A DNA stretch of 64,000 nucleotides from Alcaligenes faecalis (GTDB lineage Bacteria > Pseudomonadota > Gammaproteobacteria > Burkholderiales > Burkholderiaceae_B). Positions 46,707 through 56,017 of this stretch are shown here, one piece after another. Each line of letters begins with the position of its first letter. Positions within the stretch are counted from its first letter, which is position 1. Made by a program: the position numbers and the translations under genes. The stretch lies in NCBI RefSeq assembly GCF_009497775.1, contig NZ_CP031012.1:2976001-3040000 (forward strand), read 5' to 3'. The notes under the pieces are model-generated. The model had not been told where the DNA came from. It was given only the letters and a program-made list of their open reading frames with translations, and ran no database searches.

Positions 46707-47575
46707 ACGAAGTCCCTGTTCGCCGCTCGGTTCCATCAGAGGAATCGACGCGGCATTTCGATCCCATCCTGCGGCCTGAATTGCATGAGCTGTATACCGC
46801 CCGCGCATCCCGTTTGCGCGAACTGGCTCAAGGACATGAGCTGGAAGCCTACCTGCGTCTGGCTGCCGATGTAGCCCAGGCTCAGGCCACGGTGTGCCAG
46901 CAAGGGCAGTCCGATGCCAGCGCTGTGAATCCGGCAGAGATTGCGCGCCAAGGTGCCTGGACGGCCCATCTGGATGCGCTGCTGGAACAACTGGCACCGC
47001 AAGCTTCGCCCACTATTGCCCCGCATCTGGATGCCCTGCGTGCCATGAGCGCCCAGGCTCGTCTAGAGGCAGGTCTGGCCCTGGCCCAAAACCAGTTCGG
47101 CGCTGTCTCCCAGGCTCTGGCTCCTTTCTTGTGGGCAGCCTTGTCTCTGGAAGTGGCTTTGGCTGCACGGGCAGTGCCTTTGCCCATGGCCAGCAATGAA
47201 GAGTCCGCCAGTTGCCCGGTCTGCGGCGGTGTTCCTGTTGCCAGCCTGATCTACAAAGGCACCCGCCAAGGTCTGCGCTATCTGCACTGCTCCTTGTGCG
47301 AATGCGAATGGCATATGGTTCGTGCCAAATGCACCAACTGCGCCGATGCAGGCGATCTGGACTACCTGAGCTTCGATACCACTGAAGCCGTGGTACGCGC
47401 AGAAAGCTGTGGTCACTGCCATAGCTATCTGAAAGTGATCTCGCAGGAACGCGAGCCAGGTGCTGAAACTGTTGCAGACGATCTGGCCAGCCTGGTACTG
47501 GATGATGCGGCAACTGAAGAGGGGTATGGTCGCACCGGCCTGAACCCCTTTGCATTGCCTGATCAGGCTCTGTAA
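46703..47575 (+). CDS. fdhE: Formate dehydrogenase accessory protein FdhE
   Basis: This 290-residue cytoplasmic maturation factor acts on respiratory formate dehydrogenases. The C-terminal half has rubredoxin-like cysteine pairs: [18 protein letters not shown] and CGHC. '[25 protein letters not shown]' is characteristic. It ends the four-gene operon and is followed by a strong terminator. Confidence 0.93.
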   Translation: MNEVPVRRSVPSEESTRHFDPILRPELHELYTARASRLRELAQGHELEAYLRLAADVAQAQATVCQQGQSDASAVNPAEIARQGAWTAHLDALLEQLAPQASPTIAPHLDALRAMSAQARLEAGLALAQNQFGAVSQALAPFLWAALSLEVALAARAVPLPMASNEESASCPVCGGVPVASLIYKGTRQGLRYLHCSLCECEWHMVRAKCTNCADAGDLDYLSFDTTEAVVRAESCGHCHSYLKVISQEREPGAETVADDLASLVLDDAATEEGYGRTGLNPFALPDQAL

Positions 47576-47577
47576 AG

Positions 47578-47617
47578 AAAAGCCCGGACTGGCTACAGGC
47601 TGATCCGGGCTTTTTTT
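47578..47617 (+). terminator. Terminator after the formate dehydrogenase operon
   Basis: Stem AAAAGCCCGGA (47578-47588) with TCCGGGCTTTT (47604-47614) is followed by more T residues. The remaining 260 bases to the next gene hold no ORF I trust; a TATAAT (47832-47837) lies 40 bases before the esterase start. Confidence 0.88.
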
Positions 47618-47877
47618 CATCTGTTTCGCTACCTGCTTCAGTCTCTGCACCAGGCACACCCTGTGCACTCCCCTCTTCGCTGCACGGTCAAAAGCAGGCA
47701 GCAAACCACCATTACTAACTAACAAGCTGCCAATAGCCAACAATGGGCTATGGACAGCAGACTATTAGCGCCCTCATCATATAGATACGATTTGTTGTCC
47801 GGGTATTTGTTTTCTGCCTGTCAGCAAGCCCTATAATCAAGAATGATTCCCGTTTAGCCTTCTGCGATCTGACCTTG

Positions 47878-48783
47878 ATGAAGACTTTCCTGCCCCGCTT
47901 TCTTCTCAGTGCCGCCACACTCTGCCTGGCCTGCACACTGCCCGCCCAAGCCCAACAAAGCACACGCCCCTGGAACGAATCGGTGGGCCTGACCATCGTG
48001 GACCAGCAACAAAGCCTGTACCGCTTTGAGACGCTGATCATGTCCTCGGAAGACGGCAAACGGCACTACAAAATACAGATAGGCACCCCGAACCGCCCCG
48101 CCCCCGCACGCGGTCATCCGGTGATTTATATGGTGGATGGCAATGCCGCCATGGCCAGTATTGATGTGGACGACCTGAAAGCCATCAGCGCCCTGTCTGC
48201 GCCGGTACTGGTTGCCATTGGCTACGACACCGAAGCGCGTCACGATGTGATTGCCCGCTCCTTCGACTACACGCCTCCCGTCACGGAAAACGGCATCAGC
48301 AAGCCGGTGGAAGTACGGGGTCGTTCAGGAGGCGGTGCGGATATTTTTCTGGACTATATAGAAACGCACATCAAGCCCGCAGTGGAACAACGCGAGCCTA
48401 TTGATCGCTCCCGCCAGACCCTGTGGGGCCACTCTTACGGCGGCCTGTTCACCTTGCACACCCTGTTCACTCATCCTGATCTGTACCAGCGATACGTGGC
48501 GGGTGATCCTTCCCTGTGGTGGCATGACGGGATTCTGGTCAAGACGGCTCAGGCTTTTGATACGACGCTGGCCAAGGACAAGCAAATTGCCATCATGGTG
48601 GGCGGACAACGCCGCAGTACATCCATGAGCAATGCCGCAGCCCAATGGTCCACACAGGATTTGGCCAAGCATTTGCGAGAGGCCGGGCTGAACGTCAGCT
48701 ACGAGAACTTCAGCGAACTGAACCACGGCCAGATGCTGGCCGCCTCCTTGAAACCCGCCCTGCGAATTGCGGCCCAGCCGTGA
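47878..48783 (+). CDS. Secreted alpha/beta-hydrolase, IroE/Fes-like esterase
   Basis: This 301-residue protein has a signal peptide (cleavage after AQA, near residue 25). The esterase-D fold shows 'HPVIYMVDGNAAM', the nucleophile elbow GHSYGG (Ser186) and a catalytic His in 'SELNHGQM'. The nearest families I recognise are periplasmic siderophore esterases (IroE, BesA) and related hydrolases. Together with the receptor locus 8 kb away it may take part in iron release, but no convincing Fur box was found. No Shine-Dalgarno precedes the ATG. Confidence 0.82.
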   Translation: MKTFLPRFLLSAATLCLACTLPAQAQQSTRPWNESVGLTIVDQQQSLYRFETLIMSSEDGKRHYKIQIGTPNRPAPARGHPVIYMVDGNAAMASIDVDDLKAISALSAPVLVAIGYDTEARHDVIARSFDYTPPVTENGISKPVEVRGRSGGGADIFLDYIETHIKPAVEQREPIDRSRQTLWGHSYGGLFTLHTLFTHPDLYQRYVAGDPSLWWHDGILVKTAQAFDTTLAKDKQIAIMVGGQRRSTSMSNAAAQWSTQDLAKHLREAGLNVSYENFSELNHGQMLAASLKPALRIAAQP

Positions 48784-48820
48784 TGCCTTCGAACCGAAAG
48801 CATCACCACAGAGCACCACA

Positions 48821-48847
48821 TCAGCGCCCTGCCATCAAGGGCGCTGA
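48821..48847. terminator. Hairpin between convergent genes
   Basis: A perfect 10-bp stem TCAGCGCCCT/AGGGCGCTGA with a 7-base loop includes the stop codon region of the minus-strand gene. It lacks a T-run, so termination is uncertain. Confidence 0.45.
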
Positions 48848-50586
48848 GCCGCCCCCACAAAGCCGCCATCAGGCAACTTCAATACATTGAAAGGCGCCGG
48901 TTCAATCACCGCTCCCTTGGCGTGAATGCCATCAATAACGTCGCCCATATTGTCCAGAGACAAGCCGGGCGTGAAACCTGTCGCCTTCTCCCATCCCCCT
49001 TCTGCTGTCTGCACAAACACAGCACCCAGATTCATGGGATTGTTGACCGACAGAACAATTGCTTCGTCTCCAGCTTCGTCCGGCAACAAATCCACAAATA
49101 CCAGCAAGCAACCGGCATGATCACCCGGCGTTCGAGTCTCGCAAGCCTTGGCGAGATAAGCGATATCCCAGCCTGGATAGGTTTCAATAAAAGACTGGCG
49201 CAAAGGATGATCAGCCGGGGAGCTGGGCAAGGAGCTCAAAAGCATCTGCCGCGCCTTGTCCTCACCTATGTTCCAGACCTCCAGCTCCTGATCCGGCACA
49301 GCTTCTTCAGACCCTTCCTCGGACCTGCCGACCAACAGGTTTTTCTCGACCACATAGTCCATGGCCTTCTGTCCTGGCAGTCCCCAATACATTCTCATTT
49401 CCGTATCCGGGAAATCATCCACGCTTAGCGTACCGGCCTCCAGCCTAGCCACTTGCGAAGCCGCCGAAATCGCTTCGGGAGAGCCAATGCGAAGCAGCCA
49501 GATAATGGCCAGCACAATCAGGGCCAGCGCCATCCCCACATTGGAACGACGTACTCGCGCCATCCAGTTTTGAGGGTGGCAGGCAGCCCAGAAGTAGCTC
49601 AAACCATAGCCCGCCGCGACCAGCGCTGCCGTCGTTACCAGAACACGACTTGGGGTCCAGCCATATTGAGCAACCCGCATCCATATCGCCCACAAGGCAA
49701 CGCCCGCCAGCACCGGCATGACAAAGCCCAGCAAACGGGCCGAAGCGCGCAACAAAGGAGTTGCGCTAGCATTCGTGTCCTCGTCCGCAACAACAGAAGA
49801 CACCAGAGTGGAGGCTCCCAGGACGGCCGCCACGCACAGGGCGGCCAGTGGCAAACCTTCACCCGTACGCCAGGGCAAGGCCACGATGAACACCACCATC
49901 ACCACCAGCAAAACCGGGGTCAGCAAACGCAGCAGCTTCAGCAACAGAATCGGAGACAGATAGCCGCCGTCCGAATCCGAGGCAAGCGCCAGACCCGCGC
50001 CCACCAAGGCACCAGACACCACAGCCGCAACCGTAGGCTCCAGCAGCACATCCCCCAAAAGGGTAATGCCGACAAAGCTGAGCAGCATATGGCACGCCAT
50101 CAACACGCCCCAAGCCAGGCCGCAGAAGAACAAGGCCACCGCCCAGGAACACACCATGGACCAGCTAAGCTCGAACAAGCGACGGTAATCAGCCCAGTCC
50201 CGTGGATGCTCTACCAGAATGGCAAGAAACGGCAGAGTAATGGTCGCCAGCAGCCCCATTGCCACCCACATCTGCGGTGCCCGCCAAAAAAAGGCGACCT
50301 CTGAATACCCTCCCTGCGCCTGCAAGATCAGCGCTGCACTGGCTACGCCCAAACCCAGGGACACCAGCAAGGCCTTGCGCATAGAAATGTGCATCAACAA
50401 GGTGAAAGACGCTACGCCGAAGATTCCCACAGCCAGCAGCAAGGAAACCCAGAGATACTCGCCAGAGGCAGGCGCCATCATCAGATTGCTGAAGGCCACC
50501 CATTCAAGCAGACCCAGCAAAGCCCCGGCCAGACATAAAGTCAGCGTCCGCCGGTTTTGTAAGGAAGAAAGTGAAATCGCAATCAT
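48835..50586 (-). CDS. Polytopic membrane protein, DUF4153-like
   Basis: This 583-residue protein has about a dozen hydrophobic segments over the first 390 residues and a soluble, acidic C-terminal region of about 190 residues. That region is marked by 'DDFPDTEMRMYWGLPGQKAMDYVVEKNLL' and 'LRQSFIETYPGWDIAYLAKACETRTPGDHAGCLLVFVDLLPDE'. The membrane half resembles DUF4153 proteins; the C-terminal domain I do not recognise. Function unknown; it stands alone. The 192 bases between it and the RES gene hold nothing I can name. Confidence 0.65.
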   Translation of the reverse strand: MIAISLSSLQNRRTLTLCLAGALLGLLEWVAFSNLMMAPASGEYLWVSLLLAVGIFGVASFTLLMHISMRKALLVSLGLGVASAALILQAQGGYSEVAFFWRAPQMWVAMGLLATITLPFLAILVEHPRDWADYRRLFELSWSMVCSWAVALFFCGLAWGVLMACHMLLSFVGITLLGDVLLEPTVAAVVSGALVGAGLALASDSDGGYLSPILLLKLLRLLTPVLLVVMVVFIVALPWRTGEGLPLAALCVAAVLGASTLVSSVVADEDTNASATPLLRASARLLGFVMPVLAGVALWAIWMRVAQYGWTPSRVLVTTAALVAAGYGLSYFWAACHPQNWMARVRRSNVGMALALIVLAIIWLLRIGSPEAISAASQVARLEAGTLSVDDFPDTEMRMYWGLPGQKAMDYVVEKNLLVGRSEEGSEEAVPDQELEVWNIGEDKARQMLLSSLPSSPADHPLRQSFIETYPGWDIAYLAKACETRTPGDHAGCLLVFVDLLPDEAGDEAIVLSVNNPMNLGAVFVQTAEGGWEKATGFTPGLSLDNMGDVIDGIHAKGAVIEPAPFNVLKLPDGGFVGAAQRP

Positions 50587-50778
50587 GGTGAGTAAAAAGC
50601 AGTCGATTCAACAATGACAGCAGATGGAAAAACACCATTGCTGACGGCGTCAGGACATAGGGTGATAGCCCGTGTCATGCCCTGCGGAACCCGGCTAGTT
50701 TAGTACGGTGGAGCACCGCCCTTTGTCCCGGACAGAACTGCTCTTGTAAGCAGAAGTTAGGCCTGAAATACGGCTTGC

Positions 50779-51483
50779 TTACACGCTACCTAGAACGATC
50801 AACACCCCGATCCGTTCGGCCAGATCCAGTACGGCATCGTAGCTGGCCGGGTCTTCGCTCAAACTATGGGATGGGCCTTGAGGCTTCAAGGCGCTTTTGG
50901 CAATGCGATCCCCAAATAGCATCACGGCCCGTGCCGAATCATCCTGCCGGGACACCCAGCACAAGCCTTGCGCCTGCGGACATTGCTGATAAATCGCGGC
51001 AGCCCACAGACGGGTTGCCGGATACTGATCTTTTTCGGTGTCGATCAGTTGCTTGCGTGTCACACCCAGTTTCCTTAGCGGGACACTGGCCAGATCGACC
51101 AGAACCAAAGGCGCATTCAGCAGCACGGTGGAATGCACCTGTCCCAGCAGCTTTTTCTTGTCATAGCTTTTAAAGCCAGCAGCGTGCGGCACGTCATGAA
51201 AGACGGTTTCCATCATGGCGCAATCGCGGCTGGTGCCACCGTACAAGGTAGGAATGGCCCTGCCCTTCTCATCCTGAATCGGACTGAAACGCGCATTGCC
51301 CTGCGTACCAGGGTTGAATTGGGTCGCCAAATATTTATCTTGATGAACGCGGTGCAGTAACTGCCCTTTGGGCCATTCCATCAAGGTCAAACGCAACTCG
51401 CCGCCGGGAACGGAGATTCCTGATCCCTCCTCCTGCGGACTATGCTTTTTATCAGCGACCGCGGGCAAAGCTGGCTTAGCCAT
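50779..51483 (-). CDS. RES-domain toxin of a type II toxin-antitoxin pair
   Basis: This 234-residue protein has RES-domain features: 'QLLHRVHQDKYLATQFNPGTQGNARFSPI' (Arg45, Arg65) and 'IPTLYGGTSRDCAMMETVFHDV' (Tyr81, Glu92). A later region holds 'CWVSRQDDSARAVMLFGDR'. Characterised RES toxins (MbcT, ParT, Res) degrade or modify NAD+ or nucleotide substrates. The ATG at 51483 lies inside the end of the antitoxin gene (overlap of eight bases), which supports coupling. The N-terminal 30 residues are polar and look disordered. Confidence 0.82.
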   Translation of the reverse strand: MAKPALPAVADKKHSPQEEGSGISVPGGELRLTLMEWPKGQLLHRVHQDKYLATQFNPGTQGNARFSPIQDEKGRAIPTLYGGTSRDCAMMETVFHDVPHAAGFKSYDKKKLLGQVHSTVLLNAPLVLVDLASVPLRKLGVTRKQLIDTEKDQYPATRLWAAAIYQQCPQAQGLCWVSRQDDSARAVMLFGDRIAKSALKPQGPSHSLSEDPASYDAVLDLAERIGVLIVLGSV

Positions 51484-52150
51484 GAGCCACGGCTTGCACT
51501 TCGTCCTGAGCCGCGGCAATGACCTTTTCCGGTGCAGAGATCAACAAGTCCTGCGGCCGCTTGCCACCCAAAAAACTATTGCTGGACATGAACCAGTAGG
51601 CCATGCCCCAGCTATCTTTATGTCCGGCCAGAATCTCCAGAACCTGGGCCAACGGTTTGGCAGGACGGAAGCTGGTAGCCGGGTCCAGGCCATAGCCGGG
51701 AAAGTAATCCGCGCCACCATGATTGATGGCAAAAATCTGCCCCTGCTTCTTCCACTTATTAGGCTGGGCGCTAGGGTTGCGGGTACTTAAGCCAGCCAGT
51801 TGCGCCACATCAGCAGCACTAAGCCAATCCCCGCTTTCCAGCACCGCTGTGCGGGCCTGAACCAGCATGGCGGCTTCTTTCAGCAGACGGGGCGATGGCG
51901 GCGTGCGGGGCACCAGAACTTCAGCCAGACGCTCCAGCGACTCCTTGTCCTGACGCTCCTGCAAGACCTCGAACATGGACGAGGCCACATTGGTGAAGTT
52001 CTCTGCCAAAGCCTTGAAAGCGGCGGGCTTGATGTGATCAAAAGCCAGCACCAACACCTGCTCGGCCTTGGACCGTCCTAAACTTGCCTTAACCTCTTTG
52101 GGCGTACCCACCAAGGTCGAGACACTGGGGCTACTTACCAGGACGCTCAT
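51476..52150 (-). CDS. MbcA/ParS/Xre-type antitoxin, long form
   Basis: This 224-residue protein sits immediately upstream of the RES gene. The C-terminal 'WFMSSNSFLGGKRPQDLLISAPEKVIAAAQDEV' is the DUF2384/MbcA-ParS toxin-binding domain. A central helix-turn-helix-like element 'LSAADVAQLAGLSTRN' probably binds DNA. The N-terminal 90 helical residues exceed the usual 120-160 residue antitoxin. AAAGGAG precedes the ATG at 52150. It likely neutralises the RES toxin and represses its own operon at the palindrome 52168-52199. Confidence 0.8.
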   Translation of the reverse strand: MSVLVSSPSVSTLVGTPKEVKASLGRSKAEQVLVLAFDHIKPAAFKALAENFTNVASSMFEVLQERQDKESLERLAEVLVPRTPPSPRLLKEAAMLVQARTAVLESGDWLSAADVAQLAGLSTRNPSAQPNKWKKQGQIFAINHGGADYFPGYGLDPATSFRPAKPLAQVLEILAGHKDSWGMAYWFMSSNSFLGGKRPQDLLISAPEKVIAAAQDEVQAVAHG

Positions 52151-52167
52151 GGATAGACTCCTTTAAG

Positions 52168-52199
52168 GTTATTTATGATGAATCATAATACCATAACCC
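52168..52199. promoter_or_regulatory. Nested palindromes, putative operator of the RES/antitoxin operon
   Basis: TTATGAT-GA-ATCATAA (52174-52189) is nested within GGTTAT (52168-52173) and ATAACC (52194-52199), just upstream of the antitoxin ribosome site. AT-rich -10-like hexamers (TATGAT) on the minus strand overlap it. The rest of the 316-base gap to 52466 holds the terminator of the next gene and nothing else I recognise. Confidence 0.6.
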
Positions 52200-52402
52200 T
52201 GATAACCCAAAAATCACGACTAGTACAAACAGTTCATCCCAAAGTACGACCTGCTCGTTCGTTCCGACACTCATCAAGCAGACACAGCACCGTTGTTCTG
52301 CCGCCGACCAAGGCGGAAATCGAAGCGTCATAGCTCACAGCTACTCCCCCCTAACTTCCACTCCCTCTCTCTATTAGCGTCGATACCACCATTTCGCAGG
52401 CA

Positions 52403-52439
52403 AAAAAAAGCCTGAGCCGGCACAGCACCAGACTCAGGC
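52403..52439 (-). terminator. Terminator after the iron alcohol dehydrogenase gene
   Basis: On the minus strand GCCTGAG (52433-52439) pairs with CTCAGGC (52410-52416) and is followed by a run of eight T residues. Confidence 0.75.
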
Positions 52440-52466
52440 AAAAAGGTTTCCGCTGTTAGCGGTCTA

Positions 52467-53621
52467 TCAGAACGCGGCGCTGTAAATAGCGAAAGCGTCG
52501 TCTTCGGTCACGTCGCGGGGGTTGTTGCCCAGCAGACGGGTTTGTTTCATGGCTTCCTGGGCCATACGGCGCAGGTCGCTTTCCTTGATGCCGACTTCGC
52601 GCAGTTGACGCTCAATGCCGGTATCAATGGCGATCTGTTCCATGAAGTTGATGAAGGCTTCGGTCTTGGAGGCCTCATCACCCTGGATGCCAGGGATCAG
52701 CACTTCAGCCAGTTCGGCATACAGCGGAGCAGCGGCCGGAGCGTTGAAGCGCAGAACGTGTGGCAGAACCAGCGAGTTCGACAAGCCATGTGGCACGTGG
52801 AAAATACCGCCGATCGGGTAAGCCAGAGCGTGTACGGCACCCACGGGGGCGTTCGCAAAAGCCTGGCCAGCCAAGGTCGCGCCCAGCAGGATGTCCTGAC
52901 GTGCGGCGGCATCCTTGCCGTTACGACAAACGTGCACCAGCTTGCCACCAATCAGACGCAGGGCCTGTTTGGCCAGGTTGTCCGAAAGCGGGTTTTTCAG
53001 GATACGGCTGGTGTAGGCCTCGATGGCGTGCACCATGGCGTCGATACCGGTCGCCGCCGTAATACGGGGAGGCAGGCCCAATGTCAGTTCCGAGTCCAGA
53101 ATGGCCAGATCTGCGTACAGCTCGGGAGCCACCACGCCGGATTTGGTGGTTTCGCCGGTGGTCACGATGGAAATAGGCGTCACTTCCGAGCCTGTTCCCG
53201 CCGTGGTCGGGATCTGCACCAGGGGCAGGCGCGAGCCGCGCACATTATCAATGCCGTACATCTCTTGCAGGGGCTGGTCAGACGCCAGCAGGACGGCCAG
53301 CAGTTTGGCCACGTCCATGGACGAACCGCCACCCAGGCCAACGACGATTTCCGTCTTGGCCTGGCGAGCGCGCTCAGTTGCCTGCAAAACAATGTGCTCT
53401 GGAGGATCGGCAATAACATCGTCAATCACTTGCACGGTCCAGCCGTTAGCTTTCAGATCAGCCAGGGCAGGATCCAGCAAGCCGCTTTCGTGCAGGAATC
53501 GGTCGGTCACCAGACAAACGCGCTCTTGCGAGTAGCGCTTGCGCAGGATCTGACCGAGCCGGGCAGCGGCTCCGCTTTCAACATAAATAGCGGGGGTGGT
53601 TCTGAACTCGAATGCCGACAT
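52467..53621 (-). CDS. Iron-containing (type III) alcohol dehydrogenase
   Basis: This 384-residue NAD(P)-dependent dehydrogenase has GGGSSMDVAK (97-106) and 'IPTTAGTGSEVTP'. The complete set of metal ligands by the FucO pattern is Asp194, His198, His264 and His278 ('VHALAYPIGGIFHVPHG'). It is the last gene of a seven-gene operon with SSADH-like aldehyde dehydrogenase and an ABC importer. In that setting a hydroxy-acid substrate such as 4-hydroxybutyrate is attractive, because the product would be succinic semialdehyde. Confidence 0.92.
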   Translation of the reverse strand: MSAFEFRTTPAIYVESGAAARLGQILRKRYSQERVCLVTDRFLHESGLLDPALADLKANGWTVQVIDDVIADPPEHIVLQATERARQAKTEIVVGLGGGSSMDVAKLLAVLLASDQPLQEMYGIDNVRGSRLPLVQIPTTAGTGSEVTPISIVTTGETTKSGVVAPELYADLAILDSELTLGLPPRITAATGIDAMVHAIEAYTSRILKNPLSDNLAKQALRLIGGKLVHVCRNGKDAAARQDILLGATLAGQAFANAPVGAVHALAYPIGGIFHVPHGLSNSLVLPHVLRFNAPAAAPLYAELAEVLIPGIQGDEASKTEAFINFMEQIAIDTGIERQLREVGIKESDLRRMAQEAMKQTRLLGNNPRDVTEDDAFAIYSAAF

Positions 53622-53632
53622 GGGCTTTCTCC

Positions 53633-54295
53633 TTATGGTATGGCGGGCTGCGGTACTTCGATACGGCCGCGGTCCATCCGGTAGGTGTAATCAATCACAT
53701 TGCCCGCGTGCTGCAAGTCAGCACCGGACAACAAAGCACTGAAGCCCTCTTTGCTCAACTCGCCCACCACTTCTGCAATACGCTTGGACAGCGCAGGAGC
53801 GACACCTTCAAAAGGCTCGTCCAGCAAAAGCAGCTTGTCGGCAGTCATCAAGGCACGGCCAATTGCGACCAGCTTTTGTTGACCACCCGACAATTGCAGG
53901 GCGCGGCGTGGGCCGAAGACTTTCAATTCAGGGATGATGCGCCAGACACGTTCCAGACGCTCTTCAATATCCTGGGATTTCAGAGCCCAGGCGGGCAGGC
54001 GGATGTTCTCTTCCACGCTCAGCTCGGGGATCAGCTTGCGATCCTCGGGGGCAAAACCCATGCCCAGGCTGGTGCGACGGTAAGCAGGCATCTTGGCCAG
54101 TTCCTGACCATCAAACATGACCGAGCCATTGTCCACGGCCAGCAAGCCCATCACGGTACGCATCAGCGTGGTTTTACCCGCGCCGTTACGACCGGCCAGA
54201 CCCACGATCTGGCCTTGGCGCACTTGCAGGTTTACCTGGCGCAGAATGCTGGTTGGGCCAATACGTACATCCAGATTTTTGACATCAAGCAGCAT
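53633..54295 (-). CDS. livF: ABC transporter ATP-binding protein LivF
   Basis: This 220-residue ATPase of a branched-chain-amino-acid-type importer has Walker A 'GRNGAGKTTLMRT', Q-loop 'FAPEDRKLIPELSVEENI', signature 'LSGGQQKLVAIGRAL' and Walker B 'LLLLDEPFEG'. The start at 54295 is fixed by AGGAGG six bases upstream, inside the end of livG (11-base overlap). The signature is LSGGQQ, as in LivF. The H-loop histidine expected after Walker B is not evident: 'SALLSGADLQHA' is found where many have 'VEQN'. Confidence 0.93.
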   Translation of the reverse strand: MLLDVKNLDVRIGPTSILRQVNLQVRQGQIVGLAGRNGAGKTTLMRTVMGLLAVDNGSVMFDGQELAKMPAYRRTSLGMGFAPEDRKLIPELSVEENIRLPAWALKSQDIEERLERVWRIIPELKVFGPRRALQLSGGQQKLVAIGRALMTADKLLLLDEPFEGVAPALSKRIAEVVGELSKEGFSALLSGADLQHAGNVIDYTYRMDRGRIEVPQPAIP

Positions 54296-55034
54296 TATCG
54301 GCCTCCTGTTTATTGCGTCCCACCGGCTCGCCGATGATGTATTCACGAACCTGCTCATGGGCCAGCACTTCATCAGGAGTGCCGTTGGCCAAAATGGTGC
54401 CGTCGTAGAAAGCCAGCACGCGATCGCTGTAGCGACGCACGATTTCCATATCGTGCTCCACAAACAGAACCGTCACGCCCGCATCACGGACCACTTTCAT
54501 GACACGGTCCATCACTTCAAATTTCTCGTCACTGGCCACGCCACTGGTGGGCTCGTCCAGCAAGAGCACTTTAGGCTGGGCCACCATGGCCAGCGCGATG
54601 TCCAGCAGCTTGCGAATCCCTTCAGGCAAGGTGCCTGCCTGGGACTGGGCGAAGGCACTCAAGCCAAAACGCTCCAGAATCGCACTGGCTTCGGACAAGG
54701 GCTGTTTGGCTACACCCAAGGCAATTTCCACGTTTTCCAAAGCGTTCAGGGATGTGAACAGCTGAGGAATCTGGAAAGAACGGGCGATACCCATACGGGT
54801 CACTTCTCGTGGTGGCAAACCCGTGATCTCGCGACCGGCAAAAAAGATATTGCCGGAGTCCGGCTTCATGTAGCCGGTCAACATGTTCACGAAGGTGGTT
54901 TTACCTGCGCCATTGGTACCGATCAGGCCCGTAATGGTTTGCGCATGGATATCAACGGTCATATCGCGTGCAGCGTGGACAGCGCCAAACTGCTTGCACA
55001 AACCTTTAGCGGAAATCAAGGGTGACTGACTCAT
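54285..55034 (-). CDS. livG: ABC transporter ATP-binding protein LivG
   Basis: This 249-residue ATPase has Walker A 'GTNGAGKTTFVNM', 'ARSFQIPQLFTSLNALENVEIAL' and signature-region 'LPEGIRKLLDIALAMVAQPKVLLLDEPTSGV'. The H-loop is 'VLFVEHDMEIV'. The ABC signature is divergent (LPEGIRK in place of LSGGQ). It pairs with LivF as the cytoplasmic motor. Overlaps livM by four bases. Confidence 0.93.
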   Translation of the reverse strand: MSQSPLISAKGLCKQFGAVHAARDMTVDIHAQTITGLIGTNGAGKTTFVNMLTGYMKPDSGNIFFAGREITGLPPREVTRMGIARSFQIPQLFTSLNALENVEIALGVAKQPLSEASAILERFGLSAFAQSQAGTLPEGIRKLLDIALAMVAQPKVLLLDEPTSGVASDEKFEVMDRVMKVVRDAGVTVLFVEHDMEIVRRYSDRVLAFYDGTILANGTPDEVLAHEQVREYIIGEPVGRNKQEADNAA

Positions 55035-56017
55035 GAGCGGGCCCCTGTCGGTGAAGAAGAATCGTTGGAGGTAGCAGCCGCATTGCGACGGTTCAGAATA
55101 CTGATCAGGCCACCGGGCAAGAACACAATCAGGGCCAACATGCTGACACCCATCACAATCTGCCAGGTGTTAGGAGCATATTGGTAAGCCAGTGTGCGAA
55201 TCAGTTCCAGGCTCAAAGCACCCAGGAAAGGCGCGTAAGCATTACGAGTACCGCCCAGCACAGCAATAAAGATGAACTCGCCGGAGGTAGTCCAGAACGC
55301 CAGTTCAGGGTCCACGTGACCGATGCTCAGCGAGGACAGGGCACCGCCCAGACCAGCCAGAGCGGCAGCCAGCACGTAGCTCAAATGAATATTGCGGTAG
55401 GCCGAAGCACCCAGGTATTCAACACGGATTTCATTGTCCTTGATTGCAGGTCCCAGACGACCGGCACGGCTGCGCAGAAAGCCTTGCATGGCCCACAGCA
55501 CAAAACCCACCAGCACCACGGTCAGGACAAACACGCCTGGACGCGACAGGATTTCAGCAAAAGCACCCCACATGAAGGAAGGCGCGTGCACGTTAAAGCC
55601 GTCACTGCCACCCAGGCTAGGGTTACGCACCAGCAGGCCGTACATGATCATGGACAAGGCCAGGCTCAGCATGGCAAAGAAGATGTCGCGGTAGCGAGCC
55701 AGCAGGAAACCCAGCACCCAGGCCAGCAGCGCAGCGCAAGCAGCGGCAAATGGCAGCAGGATGATGGCTTCACGCCAGTCCAGGTAGTTCATGGCCATAC
55801 CGACACCATAGGCGCCGATGCAGTAGTACAGACCTTGACCGAAAGAGGCCAGGCCCGAGCGCAGCAAGAGCACCACGCCCAGGGCAACCAGGCCCTTGGC
55901 CAGCGCCACAGTAATCAGGAACTGCCAGGATGGCAAGCCAAAGCCCACAATCAGGGCGGCCACCGTAATGACCAGGGCAATCATGCCCTGCTTAAGCGTA
56001 ATGTTGGTCTTGTTCAT
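55031..56017 (-). CDS. livM: ABC transporter permease LivM
   Basis: This 328-residue inner-membrane permease has about ten hydrophobic segments and the LivM landmarks 'LRSGLASFGQGLYYCIGAYG', 'FLRSRAGRLGPAIKDNEIRVEYLGAS' and 'GHVDPELAFWTTSGEFIFIAVLGGTRNAYAPFLGA'. It overlaps livH and livG by four bases each. Confidence 0.94.
   Translation of the reverse strand: MNKTNITLKQGMIALVITVAALIVGFGLPSWQFLITVALAKGLVALGVVLLLRSGLASFGQGLYYCIGAYGVGMAMNYLDWREAIILLPFAAACAALLAWVLGFLLARYRDIFFAMLSLALSMIMYGLLVRNPSLGGSDGFNVHAPSFMWGAFAEILSRPGVFVLTVVLVGFVLWAMQGFLRSRAGRLGPAIKDNEIRVEYLGASAYRNIHLSYVLAAALAGLGGALSSLSIGHVDPELAFWTTSGEFIFIAVLGGTRNAYAPFLGALSLELIRTLAYQYAPNTWQIVMGVSMLALIVFLPGGLISILNRRNAAATSNDSSSPTGARS

Noticed and set aside
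47826..47850. Fur box upstream of the IroE-like esterase
   Set aside because: AATCA-N4-TGATT is present, but the best 19-base alignment to the Fur consensus was only about 9 matches and it coincides with the -10.
53633..54463. Longer LivF start at 54463
   Set aside because: The first 56 residues would be the antisense-like frame of livG; the ATG at 54295 has AGGAGG at ideal spacing.
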